Source: DASUFZ01 sp035541475 (lineage in GTDB: Bacteria; Myxococcota_A; UBA9160; SMWR01). From it: a stretch of 64,000 nucleotides of DNA. The first letter of the stretch is position 1; each line of letters opens with the position of its first letter. Shown piece by piece: positions 8,415 through 17,103 of the stretch. The notes below the pieces were generated by a model. That model was not told the origin of the DNA. It made no database searches and saw nothing but the letters and a program-made list of their open reading frames with translations. A program made the translations under genes and the position numbers. Where the stretch lies: positions 1 to 64,000 of the forward strand of contig DATKND010000050.1 of assembly GCA_035541475.1 (NCBI GenBank), given 5' to 3'.

Positions 8415-9908
8415 TCAGAACTGGAAGTAGATGAACTGCTGCTGTCCGCGCAGGTAGCTCGCGACGAGCACCACGAGCAGCGTGTACACCAGCGAATGGG
8501 CAATCCATCCCACACGGTTCCATGCACGAGCGAGCGGGTCGCGCGCCAGCGCCTCGCGCAGAGCGAACGTGGCGAAGAATCCGACCGTGTAGAGGAAGGT
8601 GACGAGATAGAAGTTCTCCTTGTAGGTGATGGAGAGATAGGCCTTCGGCTTGGCGAGCGTGGCGAGCATCGTGAAGGCCTGCTCCACGCTGCTCGCGCGG
8701 AACAGGATCCACGAGGCCATGACGGCAGCGAGGGTGATCAGCACCCCCGCGAGCTGTCCGAGCGCAGAGCGCTCCTGCATGCGTCGAAGCGAGGTGGTGC
8801 GGCGCGCTAGGCCGCTCCAGGCCCGGTAGAGCAGGAGAAGGAGCGCGTGCCAGAGCCCCCAGAGCACGAAGGTCCATGCGGCCCCGTGCCAGAGTCCCAT
8901 GAGCATCCAGGTCACGAGCAGCGCCAGGTTGCGGCGACGCGCGTCCAGCCGACCTCGCTCGTCCCCTTCTTGGACGCTGAGTCCGCCGGTGGAATGAGAC
9001 GGGCCCGGCATCACGCCCTGCAGGGGGATGTACAGGTAGTCGCGGATCCAGCTCGACAGCGTGATGTGCCAGCGTCTCCAGAACTCCCGCGGTGACGAGG
9101 CGACGTAGGGGAAGTTGAAGTTGTCGGGGAACCAGATTCCGATCAGCCGTGCGCTGCCGATCGCGATGCTGCTGTAGCCGGCGAAGTCGAAGTAAATCTG
9201 GAAGCCGAAGGCGAAGGCGAGCGTCCAGTTGTCGAGCGCGGAGTTGCGGAGATAGGTCGCCGTCGAGAATCCCTCGTCCACGAAGGGAGCGATGTTGTCC
9301 GCCAGCACGACCTTGAGGAACAGGCCGTACACGATGTACGCGAGACCCTCGCTGAATCGCTCGTAGGAGAATCGCTGCGGCCGTTGGAACTGCGGGATCA
9401 GCTCGTGGGAGCGGACGATCGGACCGGCGATCAGGTGGGGCCAGAAAAGTGGGTAGAGCGCGAACGAGAGGAACCTCCGCTCCGGGAGCCGGTCGCCCCG
9501 CGCGATGTCGATCACGTAGGACATGAGCTGGAATGTGTAGAAGGAGATGCCGAGGGGAAGGACTAGGTGCAGCACCGGGACGGGGCGCTCCCCGGTGAAG
9601 GCATACGCGATGCTGTTCAGGGTCTCGGCGAAGAATCCCAGGTACTTGTAGTAGCCGAGGATCGCCAGGTTGAGCGCCACGGCGAGCGCCCGCTTCGCGT
9701 GCGACGGGCTCGGATGCAAAAGCCTGCCGAGCTGGAAGTTGATCGCGATCGACGCGATCAGCAGCAGGCCGTACTGCCAGCGCCACGAGCAGTAGAAGGC
9801 GAGGCTCCCGATCAGCAAGAAGGGCTGACGCGCTCGATGCGGGAGGCACCAGAAGCCCACCGCCATGATGGTCAGGAATACGAGATACGTGAGGCTATTG
9901 AACAGCAT
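8415..9908 (-). CDS. MBOAT family O-acyltransferase (AlgI/DltB-like)
   Basis: 497 residues, polytopic membrane protein starting MLFNSLTYLVFL, typical of AlgI-like proteins. Diagnostic blocks are PLGISFYTFQLMSYVIDI, the RRWHITLSSWIRDYLYIPL segment and the conserved membrane histidine in LMGLWHGAAWTFVLWG. The family passes acyl groups, usually acetyl, across the membrane for O-acylation of polysaccharides. It is the promoter-distal gene of the minus-strand exosortase operon and overlaps the upstream SGNH-like gene by 14 nt, as for AlgI/AlgJ-type pairs. It probably O-acetylates the exopolysaccharide made by the locus. Confidence 0.9.
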   Translation of the reverse strand: MLFNSLTYLVFLTIMAVGFWCLPHRARQPFLLIGSLAFYCSWRWQYGLLLIASIAINFQLGRLLHPSPSHAKRALAVALNLAILGYYKYLGFFAETLNSIAYAFTGERPVPVLHLVLPLGISFYTFQLMSYVIDIARGDRLPERRFLSFALYPLFWPHLIAGPIVRSHELIPQFQRPQRFSYERFSEGLAYIVYGLFLKVVLADNIAPFVDEGFSTATYLRNSALDNWTLAFAFGFQIYFDFAGYSSIAIGSARLIGIWFPDNFNFPYVASSPREFWRRWHITLSSWIRDYLYIPLQGVMPGPSHSTGGLSVQEGDERGRLDARRRNLALLVTWMLMGLWHGAAWTFVLWGLWHALLLLLYRAWSGLARRTTSLRRMQERSALGQLAGVLITLAAVMASWILFRASSVEQAFTMLATLAKPKAYLSITYKENFYLVTFLYTVGFFATFALREALARDPLARAWNRVGWIAHSLVYTLLVVLVASYLRGQQQFIYFQF

Positions 9909-11118
9909 CTTCGGGTGAGCTCGTCTTCAGAGCACTGTTGCGCTCGGCCGCGTCGATGCCGAGGAGCGGCGCGATGTCCGTCGCGACCTGCGTCGCCAGC
10001 AGGCGGTGACCCGCAGCCGTGAAATGAGAGAAGTCCGGCATGTCGGTGTCGTACCACCTGCCCCAGAGATCTCGCGGGATCAGGTCGTCGTAGTCGCGGA
10101 ACGTCGCACCGTGCCGGGCTGCGAGCGCGGCGAGATCCCTTCGGAACGCCGCGTAGTCGTCGGGGAGGTACGGATTGTCCATCTCCTGACGCAGCGGGAC
10201 GTTGTACAGCAGGGTCTCGATCCCGTGCTCCCGAGCCACCCGCAGCGCCAGCTCGATGAACTGCATCGACAGCAGGTATCGCGACTTCAAAATCGGGCGC
10301 TTCGTGCGCGTGTCGATGCGGAAGACGCGATCCCTCAGGTTGTGGATCCGGTCCTCGATGCTCGCGTAGAGCCATTCGCGTTGCCGGAAGATCGGCAGAT
10401 GCGGACCGAGGTGGGCGACGAGCCACGCCTCGAGCCCTTCCTCCTTCTTTCGCTCCGAGTCGGCCAGGTCCGCGTCGGCGCGCAGGCGAGCGATCGCCTC
10501 GCCGTACTCCGGCGGCGGGGGGTCCTGATTCGCGAGCCATGCCTTCACGGACTCCTGTTCGAGCAGCGGCCGCAGCATGCTGCGTACGCCCATCTCGCGG
10601 GCATCGTGGAAGCGGACGCCCTGGACGATCACCGCCGGCCGTCGCTCGGGCTCGCGCAGCGCGAGCGCCAGTGTGAGGAGGAACTGCTCCTCGAAGCGCA
10701 GGTTCGGATAGGAGATGCCGATGACGGGCGCGCGTCCCGGGTACATCTCCCCATTGAGAGCCAGATGCAGATAGACGCTCGCGACCGTGTCGCCCGGCTT
10801 CAGCGAGTTGACAGCGTGCTGATGCGAGTTTCCGAGCCACACGATCGGCAAGACGCCGCCCTCACGGGTCGGGAGGGAATCGAAGACCTCGAGCACGGGC
10901 CGCCCGTTGTCGCGGACGGCGACGCCCGCCACGGATGCATCGCGGACGCTGGCCGTGTTGTTGCCGAGACCTGGGGCCTCCGGATCGAACTCGGTGGGTG
11001 CCAGCCAGATGGCCACCGCGATCAACAGAACGAGGGTCAGGATCCCCGTGCGGAAGCGCTGCCAGGCTCCCAGCCCACTCGCTTCCGCGTGCGCCGTCGG
11101 GCGCGCTTCGTCCGCCAT
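9895..11118 (-). CDS. membrane-anchored SGNH/AlgJ-like acyltransferase partner
   Basis: 407 residues. One N-terminal membrane segment (about residues 24-43, LTLVLLIAVAIWL) is followed by a periplasmic domain. WLGNSHQHAVNS resembles the catalytic Ser block of SGNH hydrolases, and DFSHFTAAGHRLLA near the C terminus supplies the Asp..His pair. AlgJ/AlgX/PatB-like proteins take the acyl group from an MBOAT protein and place it on the glycan; the 14-nt overlap with the MBOAT gene supports that role. The match is by motif and context. A perfect 14-bp palindrome (11120-11133) covers the space just before the ATG. Confidence 0.72.
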   Translation of the reverse strand: MADEARPTAHAEASGLGAWQRFRTGILTLVLLIAVAIWLAPTEFDPEAPGLGNNTASVRDASVAGVAVRDNGRPVLEVFDSLPTREGGVLPIVWLGNSHQHAVNSLKPGDTVASVYLHLALNGEMYPGRAPVIGISYPNLRFEEQFLLTLALALREPERRPAVIVQGVRFHDAREMGVRSMLRPLLEQESVKAWLANQDPPPPEYGEAIARLRADADLADSERKKEEGLEAWLVAHLGPHLPIFRQREWLYASIEDRIHNLRDRVFRIDTRTKRPILKSRYLLSMQFIELALRVAREHGIETLLYNVPLRQEMDNPYLPDDYAAFRRDLAALAARHGATFRDYDDLIPRDLWGRWYDTDMPDFSHFTAAGHRLLATQVATDIAPLLGIDAAERNSALKTSSPEDAVQ

Positions 11119-11119
11119 C

Positions 11120-11133
11120 CCGAGGGCCCTCGG
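11120..11133. repeat. perfect 14-bp palindrome at an intercistronic start
   Basis: CCGAGGGCCCTCGG is its own reverse complement. It fills most of the 16-nt gap between the polymerase stop and the ATG of the SGNH-like gene, where a ribosome binding site would lie. It could form a small hairpin or cruciform. Confidence 0.45.
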
Positions 11134-11134
11134 C

Positions 11135-12673
11135 TCAGGACGCTGCGTCGGCGGGTGCGGATACCGCGTAGGGCGCTCGACGCGCTGCCGGCGCCCGGTC
11201 GATGGGAATCGTCCATCCCATCGCTCGCAGCGCGATGTGCGTGGCCGCGATCGGCAACAGGAAGAAGACCGTCGTCGACCACGAGGCGCCGACGTTTCCC
11301 TCCACGCCCATCGCCGTCTTGTAGAGGATCACGACCGCCGCGAGGATCATCGGAGCAGTCCGGGGTCGGGCCAGCAGCGCTTCGTCGGCGAAGCGCAGGA
11401 TCAGGCCGAGCAGCAGCATGCCCGCGAACACCGCCGAGTATCCGTAGTTGATGTAGAAGTCTCCGATCGCGCTCGGTGCGATCCACGTGTCCACCGCGAG
11501 ACTCGACGTGTAGGTCCGGGTGATCCAGCGACCGGTCGAGGTGTTGGGCTTGTCGGGCCAGAAGACGCGCGGAACGAACGCGATGAAGAACAGTCCGAGA
11601 GTGCGGCCGTTCTGGAACGGCGACACCCGCGGCGTATCGCGGATCAGGACCGATGCGACGCCGAGGTCGTCCATCCGGTTGCCGGCCGCCTCGAAACCCT
11701 CCAGCAGGTGGTCGGCGATGCTCCCGCTCGAGGCGAACTTCTGGATCCTCTTCGTCGTGGATCCGAGGTCGCGAACCGCATCCAGCACCGTGACCTGACC
11801 ATCGACCAGGATCGCGTTCCGGACGAACATCACCGTCGGATATGTGACGATCAGCGCCACCAGTCCCGCCGCGATCCAGTGCACGTAGATCCGGCCGCTC
11901 AAGGTCATCAGCGTGATGCCCACCATCGCTGGGGCCACCAGGAAGAACTCCTTGCTGCCGCCGAAGAAGCCGACGAAGCTGGTGAAGGGAACCGAGATCG
12001 CGAGGATCAGCAGTGCGAGCCGGGATCGGTATCGCCAGACGGCGATCGTGAGCAGCACGTTGGCGTAGATCAATCCGGACCCGAGTGCGCCGAGGAATCC
12101 GCTGCCCGCTCTCTCGGGCACCAGCCCGAGCAGGCTGGTGATGTAGATGGTCCAGCCGACGACGAGCATTCCCATCGCCACGAGGAGCATCACGCCGTGC
12201 GACCAGTCGCGTCGGGGGGGCCGCATCGCCTGCGCCAGGTGGCGCCCGATGGGTAGATAGTGGCCGAGCAGGAGCGCGCACAACCCCAGCAAAGCCGTCC
12301 ACTGGCCGCGGACGACGTCGGGCAGGGCGAGCGACATGCCGATGCTCCCGGGGATCGCGAATCCCTGCATGTGGATGTAGTTCGTGAAGACGGGTACGAC
12401 GAAGAGAAGTGTGAACCAGATGGAGAGCATGCAGAAGATGATCCCGCGCCGTTCCGGTCGTCTCATTTGATTGAGGACGAGCGGAACGAGCCCGAGACAC
12501 AGCGTCACCAGCGCGAGCGCGAGCATGGTGAGCTTGCCCCCGCGAAGCCCGACGACGAGGCCGATGGCCGTGCCCAGGAACGCGAGGCTCGGCAGCGCGA
12601 ACAGCGTGAGGAGCAGCCGGCTCGTCGAAGGCGACGGGACACCTCTCGGCCTCGTGTAGGGCGCGGCTGTCAC
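11135..12673 (-). CDS. Wzy-like O-antigen/exopolysaccharide polymerase
   Basis: 512 residues with about 12 membrane helices, and a long periplasmic loop in the second half carrying RDLGSTTKRIQKFASSGS and RVFWPDKPNTSTGRWITR. This topology and the Arg-rich loops fit oligosaccharide repeat-unit polymerases, which vary too much for a confident family name. The GTG start at 12673 overlaps the stop of the oxidoreductase (GTGA), so it is translationally coupled. It would polymerise lipid-linked repeat units in the periplasm, with the chain-length protein at 29936 as partner. Confidence 0.72.
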   Translation of the reverse strand: MTAAPYTRPRGVPSPSTSRLLLTLFALPSLAFLGTAIGLVVGLRGGKLTMLALALVTLCLGLVPLVLNQMRRPERRGIIFCMLSIWFTLLFVVPVFTNYIHMQGFAIPGSIGMSLALPDVVRGQWTALLGLCALLLGHYLPIGRHLAQAMRPPRRDWSHGVMLLVAMGMLVVGWTIYITSLLGLVPERAGSGFLGALGSGLIYANVLLTIAVWRYRSRLALLILAISVPFTSFVGFFGGSKEFFLVAPAMVGITLMTLSGRIYVHWIAAGLVALIVTYPTVMFVRNAILVDGQVTVLDAVRDLGSTTKRIQKFASSGSIADHLLEGFEAAGNRMDDLGVASVLIRDTPRVSPFQNGRTLGLFFIAFVPRVFWPDKPNTSTGRWITRTYTSSLAVDTWIAPSAIGDFYINYGYSAVFAGMLLLGLILRFADEALLARPRTAPMILAAVVILYKTAMGVEGNVGASWSTTVFFLLPIAATHIALRAMGWTIPIDRAPAARRAPYAVSAPADAAS

Positions 12674-14826
12674 GAGTCGATCTCCACCGGGCGTCTCTCT
12701 CGCGCCGACACCAGGGCTGCGCAGGTAGCGCGGAAGACCGCGTCGATCTCCTCCACCCGGAACGGAGAGGCCGCCCCGGAGCGCACGCACTCGAGGATCT
12801 CGGACACGGCCCCGGCCTGTCCCTTGTCCTGGTTCAGCGTGCGGATCTTGCGGCGCCCGCTGCCGAGGATGCGGGTGGTGCGGAAGTTCTCGCACAGCAC
12901 CGTCTTGCCGTCGCCGGAAATCTCGAAGCGCTCCTTCGGAAGCTCCTGGCTCGCACACGCGAGGTACTCGAGCGTGGCGATGGAGCCGTCCGGGAACGCG
13001 AACTGAGCGACGAGCGAATCGTCGACCTCGAGGTCGCGGCCGAGGGCGCGCGCGAAGACGCTCGTTGGGGGCGCGCCGATCAGGAAGGCGAACAGGTCGA
13101 CGAAGTGGCACGACTCGCCGATGATGCGCCCGCCGCCGACGGCGGGATCCGTGGTCCAGCTCTCTCGCGGCGGAGGCGCGACGCTGACGCTGTAGTGGAT
13201 CGCCAAGGGGCCCTGGCGGTTCTCGAAGACGCGCTTCACCTCGATGGCGTGGCGCGAGAAGCGGCGGTTGTAGCCGATCGCGAGGAATCCCCCGGTCTCA
13301 CGAGCGGTATCGACGACGGCCTTCGCCTGCTCGGCGGTGAGGCCGACGGGCTTCTCGAGCCAGACCGCCTTGCCCGCGCGCAGCGCTCGGATGGCGAGCT
13401 CCGCATGGCTGTCGTGGCGCGTCGTCACGAAAACGAGGTCCACGGACGCGTCCCCGAGCGCTGCCTTCGGGTCCGTGGCGCAGGTGGCGAAGCCGAAGCG
13501 CTCGGCCGTTCGACGGGCGGACGCGCCGCTGGCCGTGACGAGAATCACTGGGCGCACGTCGCGTCGCCCAGCCAGCAGGGGTAGCAGCACGGCCTTCGCG
13601 TAGTTTCCGGCGCCGAGGAACGCCACACCGAGGCGTCCGTCCGCCATGCGCGCCGGCGAGACCTGCGCGGAGGCGGCGAGCTGGAGCGAGCGGCCGAGCG
13701 CCGGCGACGCCGAATAGCGGAACACCACTGCCAACGTGCGCTGTTGACCCTTCGCCAGCTCGTCATAGACCTGGACGGCATCCTCGAATCCGATCACTTC
13801 GGTGTCGAGCCGATCCGGGTGGATCCGTCCGCTCGCGATCAGGGCGAGGAACGCCTGGAGATTGCGGTTCTCCGTCCAGCGCACGTAGGCAAGAGGGTAG
13901 TCGAAGCCGTCCTCTTCGTACGTGCGGTCGTAGCGTCCTGGTCCCGACGAGGTGCTCATGCGGATCTCGAGCTCGCGCTCGTACACCGCGCGCCGATCGA
14001 GCTCGATCGGCAAGGTGCCCACCACCACGATGCGGCCCTTGCGACGACACAGCTCCGCGGCCAGGGCGAGCGGCGCCGCGGTCTCGGACGCCGCTGTGAC
14101 GATCGCGAAGTCCGCCCCTTCGCCTGCCGTCCAGCGGCCGCGCCAGGGCGCGAAATCGTCGCGAGGGCTGCCGCCCCACGCGGCCCCGAGCGCGAGCGCC
14201 TGCTCGACCCGCTTCCCGTCGAGGTCGATGCCGAGCACGCGGCAGCCGTTGGCGACGAGCAGCTGGACGGTGAGCTGGCCGACGAGCCCGAGACCGATCA
14301 CGACCGCGAACTCGCCGAGCGTCGGTTGGGCCACGCGCAGGCTCTGGAGCGCGATGGCGCCCACCGTGGAGAATGCGGCGTGCTCCAGGCTCACGCCGTC
14401 CGGAACGCTGGCCGCGAGATTCTCCGGGACGACGATGATCTCCGCGTGGCTCGCGTAGCCGGCTCCGGAGCAGGCCACCCGATCACCGGACGCGAAGGCG
14501 GTCACACCCGGGCCGACCGCCTCGACCACTCCCGCGGACGAGTAGCCGAGCGCCTGGGGCGCATCGAGGCGATTCAAGACCGTGCGGATCGTCGGGATCG
14601 GGCCTTCTTGTCCGAGCTTCCGCAGCGTCTGCCTCAAGAGGTCCGGACGGCTACGGGCCTTGCCGAGCAGGGACTTGCGCGCGAAGCCGAGCACGTATTT
14701 CTCCGTACCCGGTGACACGACCGAGAAGGCGTTTCGCACGAGGATCTGCCCCTCGGCCGGCAGCGGCGCCGGAACCTCGAGCAGCTCAAGCTCGCCGGTG
14801 CGCGCGCTCTGCACGATCTGCCTCAT
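12670..14826 (-). CDS. bi-domain oxidoreductase: MDR alcohol dehydrogenase fused to Gfo/Idh/MocA dehydrogenase
   Basis: 718 residues. Residues 1-350 are a medium-chain dehydrogenase/reductase: QALGYSSAGVVEAVGPGV, the NAD(P) fold in VIGLGLVGQLTVQLL and a zinc-site-like NAFSVVSPGTE start. From about residue 385 there is a second Rossmann fold (GVAFLGAGNYAKAVLLPLL), the EKP motif (WLEKPVG) and NRRFSRHAIE, all typical of Gfo/Idh/MocA sugar dehydrogenases. This fusion is a known but uncharacterised family found in exopolysaccharide loci. Substrate unknown; probably a nucleotide sugar or lipid-linked sugar. The ATG at 14826 overlaps the upstream stop (ATGA). Confidence 0.85.
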   Translation of the reverse strand: MRQIVQSARTGELELLEVPAPLPAEGQILVRNAFSVVSPGTEKYVLGFARKSLLGKARSRPDLLRQTLRKLGQEGPIPTIRTVLNRLDAPQALGYSSAGVVEAVGPGVTAFASGDRVACSGAGYASHAEIIVVPENLAASVPDGVSLEHAAFSTVGAIALQSLRVAQPTLGEFAVVIGLGLVGQLTVQLLVANGCRVLGIDLDGKRVEQALALGAAWGGSPRDDFAPWRGRWTAGEGADFAIVTAASETAAPLALAAELCRRKGRIVVVGTLPIELDRRAVYERELEIRMSTSSGPGRYDRTYEEDGFDYPLAYVRWTENRNLQAFLALIASGRIHPDRLDTEVIGFEDAVQVYDELAKGQQRTLAVVFRYSASPALGRSLQLAASAQVSPARMADGRLGVAFLGAGNYAKAVLLPLLAGRRDVRPVILVTASGASARRTAERFGFATCATDPKAALGDASVDLVFVTTRHDSHAELAIRALRAGKAVWLEKPVGLTAEQAKAVVDTARETGGFLAIGYNRRFSRHAIEVKRVFENRQGPLAIHYSVSVAPPPRESWTTDPAVGGGRIIGESCHFVDLFAFLIGAPPTSVFARALGRDLEVDDSLVAQFAFPDGSIATLEYLACASQELPKERFEISGDGKTVLCENFRTTRILGSGRRKIRTLNQDKGQAGAVSEILECVRSGAASPFRVEEIDAVFRATCAALVSARERRPVEIDS

Positions 14827-17087
14827 CGCGGTCCCTCTGCGGCGGCTCCGCTCGGAAGAGAGAGCTCGTCGCTCTCGCTTGCCGGACCGATCTGCGCGTC
14901 GCCCCAACCCGTCATCCGGCTGTAGAGGCTGATCGCGTAGCTCGAATTGGCAGTTCCGGCGAGGCTCACGCGCGTGCGGCTCGCCTGCGAGCGGAGGAAG
15001 ATCAGGCCGCCGGGGGTGTTCATGAATGCGAAGTTGGGCGTTGCCGGACCCGGCGACCCGGTGAGAGTCAGGTTCTCGAAGAGCAACGGAAAGGGCGCCC
15101 CCGACGAAGCCACATCGACGAGCTTGCGTGAGTCGGAGGTGAGGTCGCGGAAGTACCAGACCCCCGCGGCCGAGTTGATGAGGGAGAAGTCCTTGTCGGA
15201 GGTTCCCGAGATGTCGGCGCCGAGGACGGCCCACGTCCCCCCATTCTTCTTCTCCGCGACGTGGCCGATCGCGATCTGGTTGTCGACGAAGCGGGCTCCG
15301 TACACGAGATTCGCGAGCGCGTTGTAGGAGCCGACGGCCAGTCCGTAGCCCGCGTTGCGGAACTCGGTATCGATCATCAGGTTCTCGGAGCACTGCGTGC
15401 CCGAATCGAGCCCGATTCCCAGGCCGTATCTGCCGCCGACGAACGCGACGTCGTAGAAGTCCACCTCCTGGCTCGCGGGACTGGCGCCGTCGGCATGCTC
15501 GAGTGCGAACGTGGCTTCGCGGAGCCTGTCGCGGGCGTCTCCGGCGAACGGGCTCGTCTCGAACGTGATGCCCTGGAAGGTGATGAAGGCGAGCGCCTGC
15601 GAAGCGAAGACGCCGCCTCCGTCGGTCGGCGAGCGCACGATCCGGGTTCGCTCGCGTCCCTCGCCGGCGATCCATCCGCCCGGAGGATGGGTTCGGCAGC
15701 CCGCGTCCTCGTGGTTGTACACGAGCGTGCGACTGATGCGATAGGTGCCGGCCGGGAAGAAGAGCACCTTCCCCACTTTCTTTCCGCAGTTCGCATCGAG
15801 TGCGGCCTGGACGCTCGCGGTGTCGTCCTTCTGGCCGTCTCCCAAGGCGCCGAAGTCGCGGACGTTCGACATCCCCGGGAACGGGCGTGTCAAACGCGGG
15901 CGCGGGATCGCCGCGGGAAGCGGGATCTCCGGAACTTCCGGGAAGCGGGGCTGCTTCGAGAGCTTCGCCCCGGCGTCCACAAGACGCTGGAAGGGATCGG
16001 TCAGGTCTCCGGTCAGCCAGCGGTGGGTATAGAGGTTTCCAGCCGCGACCTTCCGGGTCGCCTCCACGGGTAGGAGCTTCTTGTTGTCGAAGGAGATGTT
16101 GCCGATCGCGACGATCGTGGCCTTCGGCGCTCGCCCCGTCACCAGCGAGCGGCCTCCGGAATCCGCGTTGTTGCCGAGCAGCCACAGCGTTCCCGCCGCG
16201 TCGTAGTCGACGAGGCGGCCGCTGCCCGGGCCGAGGTGGGACCACGCCCCGCTGTTCGACTCGAGCAGGACGTCCACGGCCTCGTCGCTCGGCGGGACCC
16301 GCAGCAGCGTCGACGGATAGCGACCGGCATTCGCGCCGCCGTTGCCCTCGCTGCGCACATTCGCGATCAGGTGCGGCCCGTGGTGCGAGGCGGAGTCGAT
16401 GCGGAAATCGGCGATGCCGAGCGAGGCCTGCACGCCGGTTCCGTAGATCCGTATCCGCCCGCGCTTCGCCCAGGCGTGGTACAGATCCGAGCCCGGGACG
16501 AGAGGAGGATCCCCTGCATTCGAGATGTTGCCGCCGACCATCACGAGCTGGGCATCCGGATGGTCGACGAGGATCGGCGCCTGGACCCGCCCTCTAGGCG
16601 TGATCACCGTACCTTGGAGTGTGTAGCTACCCGGCCCGGCGAACTCGAGCACGGAATAGCTGACGTTCGCGTCCTGGAGCTCGACGACCGTCGGATCGAC
16701 GTTGCGCGCCAGGATCGCGCGGGCGCCCGCCAGAGAGGGGTCCTCCGACGGCGCGAGCTGGAGGTTGGTGATGTTCAGGAGCGGCGCCTTCTCGATCACG
16801 AACAGCGGCTTCTTGGCGTCTCTGGCGACGATGCGGGTCTGGATGCGGTCCGCACCGAGCAGATAGAGCGGCTCGGTCCGCGAGAGGACGATGGGGTTGT
16901 CGACGACGTAGGTATCGGGTGGCAGGTACAGGTACTTCCCTGTCGCAATCGCTTTCGCGAGCTGAGCCGGTCCCGTCACCGTCATGAAATCGTCGTAGGT
17001 CGGGGGGCGGTCGGTGGCCTGCGCGCCCTGCCACGCGAGCGCGATCAGGGCCAGCGACAGGGCGGCCGTGCTCGGGCGTCCATGCAT
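14823..17087 (-). CDS. exported parallel beta-helix protein (pectate lyase-like)
   Basis: 754 residues. The N terminus is a signal peptide ending near GAQA (residue about 24). From about residue 410 the motif NVRDFGALGDGQKDDT, then FFPAGTYRISRTL, identifies the pectate-lyase-3/GH28-related fold. Many short N-, G- and V-rich turns (LLNITNLQL, VRSEGNGGANAG) indicate further right-handed helix rungs on both sides. In polysaccharide loci such proteins are periplasmic or surface lyases, epimerases or tailoring enzymes for the glycan. No catalytic residues can be assigned with confidence. The gap to the upstream DUF362 gene is 16 nt. Confidence 0.78.
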   Translation of the reverse strand: MHGRPSTAALSLALIALAWQGAQATDRPPTYDDFMTVTGPAQLAKAIATGKYLYLPPDTYVVDNPIVLSRTEPLYLLGADRIQTRIVARDAKKPLFVIEKAPLLNITNLQLAPSEDPSLAGARAILARNVDPTVVELQDANVSYSVLEFAGPGSYTLQGTVITPRGRVQAPILVDHPDAQLVMVGGNISNAGDPPLVPGSDLYHAWAKRGRIRIYGTGVQASLGIADFRIDSASHHGPHLIANVRSEGNGGANAGRYPSTLLRVPPSDEAVDVLLESNSGAWSHLGPGSGRLVDYDAAGTLWLLGNNADSGGRSLVTGRAPKATIVAIGNISFDNKKLLPVEATRKVAAGNLYTHRWLTGDLTDPFQRLVDAGAKLSKQPRFPEVPEIPLPAAIPRPRLTRPFPGMSNVRDFGALGDGQKDDTASVQAALDANCGKKVGKVLFFPAGTYRISRTLVYNHEDAGCRTHPPGGWIAGEGRERTRIVRSPTDGGGVFASQALAFITFQGITFETSPFAGDARDRLREATFALEHADGASPASQEVDFYDVAFVGGRYGLGIGLDSGTQCSENLMIDTEFRNAGYGLAVGSYNALANLVYGARFVDNQIAIGHVAEKKNGGTWAVLGADISGTSDKDFSLINSAAGVWYFRDLTSDSRKLVDVASSGAPFPLLFENLTLTGSPGPATPNFAFMNTPGGLIFLRSQASRTRVSLAGTANSSYAISLYSRMTGWGDAQIGPASESDELSLPSGAAAEGPR

Positions 17088-17103
17088 GGTGGCCGTGCCT
17101 GCC

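Noticed and set aside
14827..16245. Longer N-terminal form of the bi-domain oxidoreductase
   Set aside because: The in-frame extension overlaps the beta-helix gene completely and is Arg-rich non-domain sequence; the ATG at 14826 gives the standard family start.
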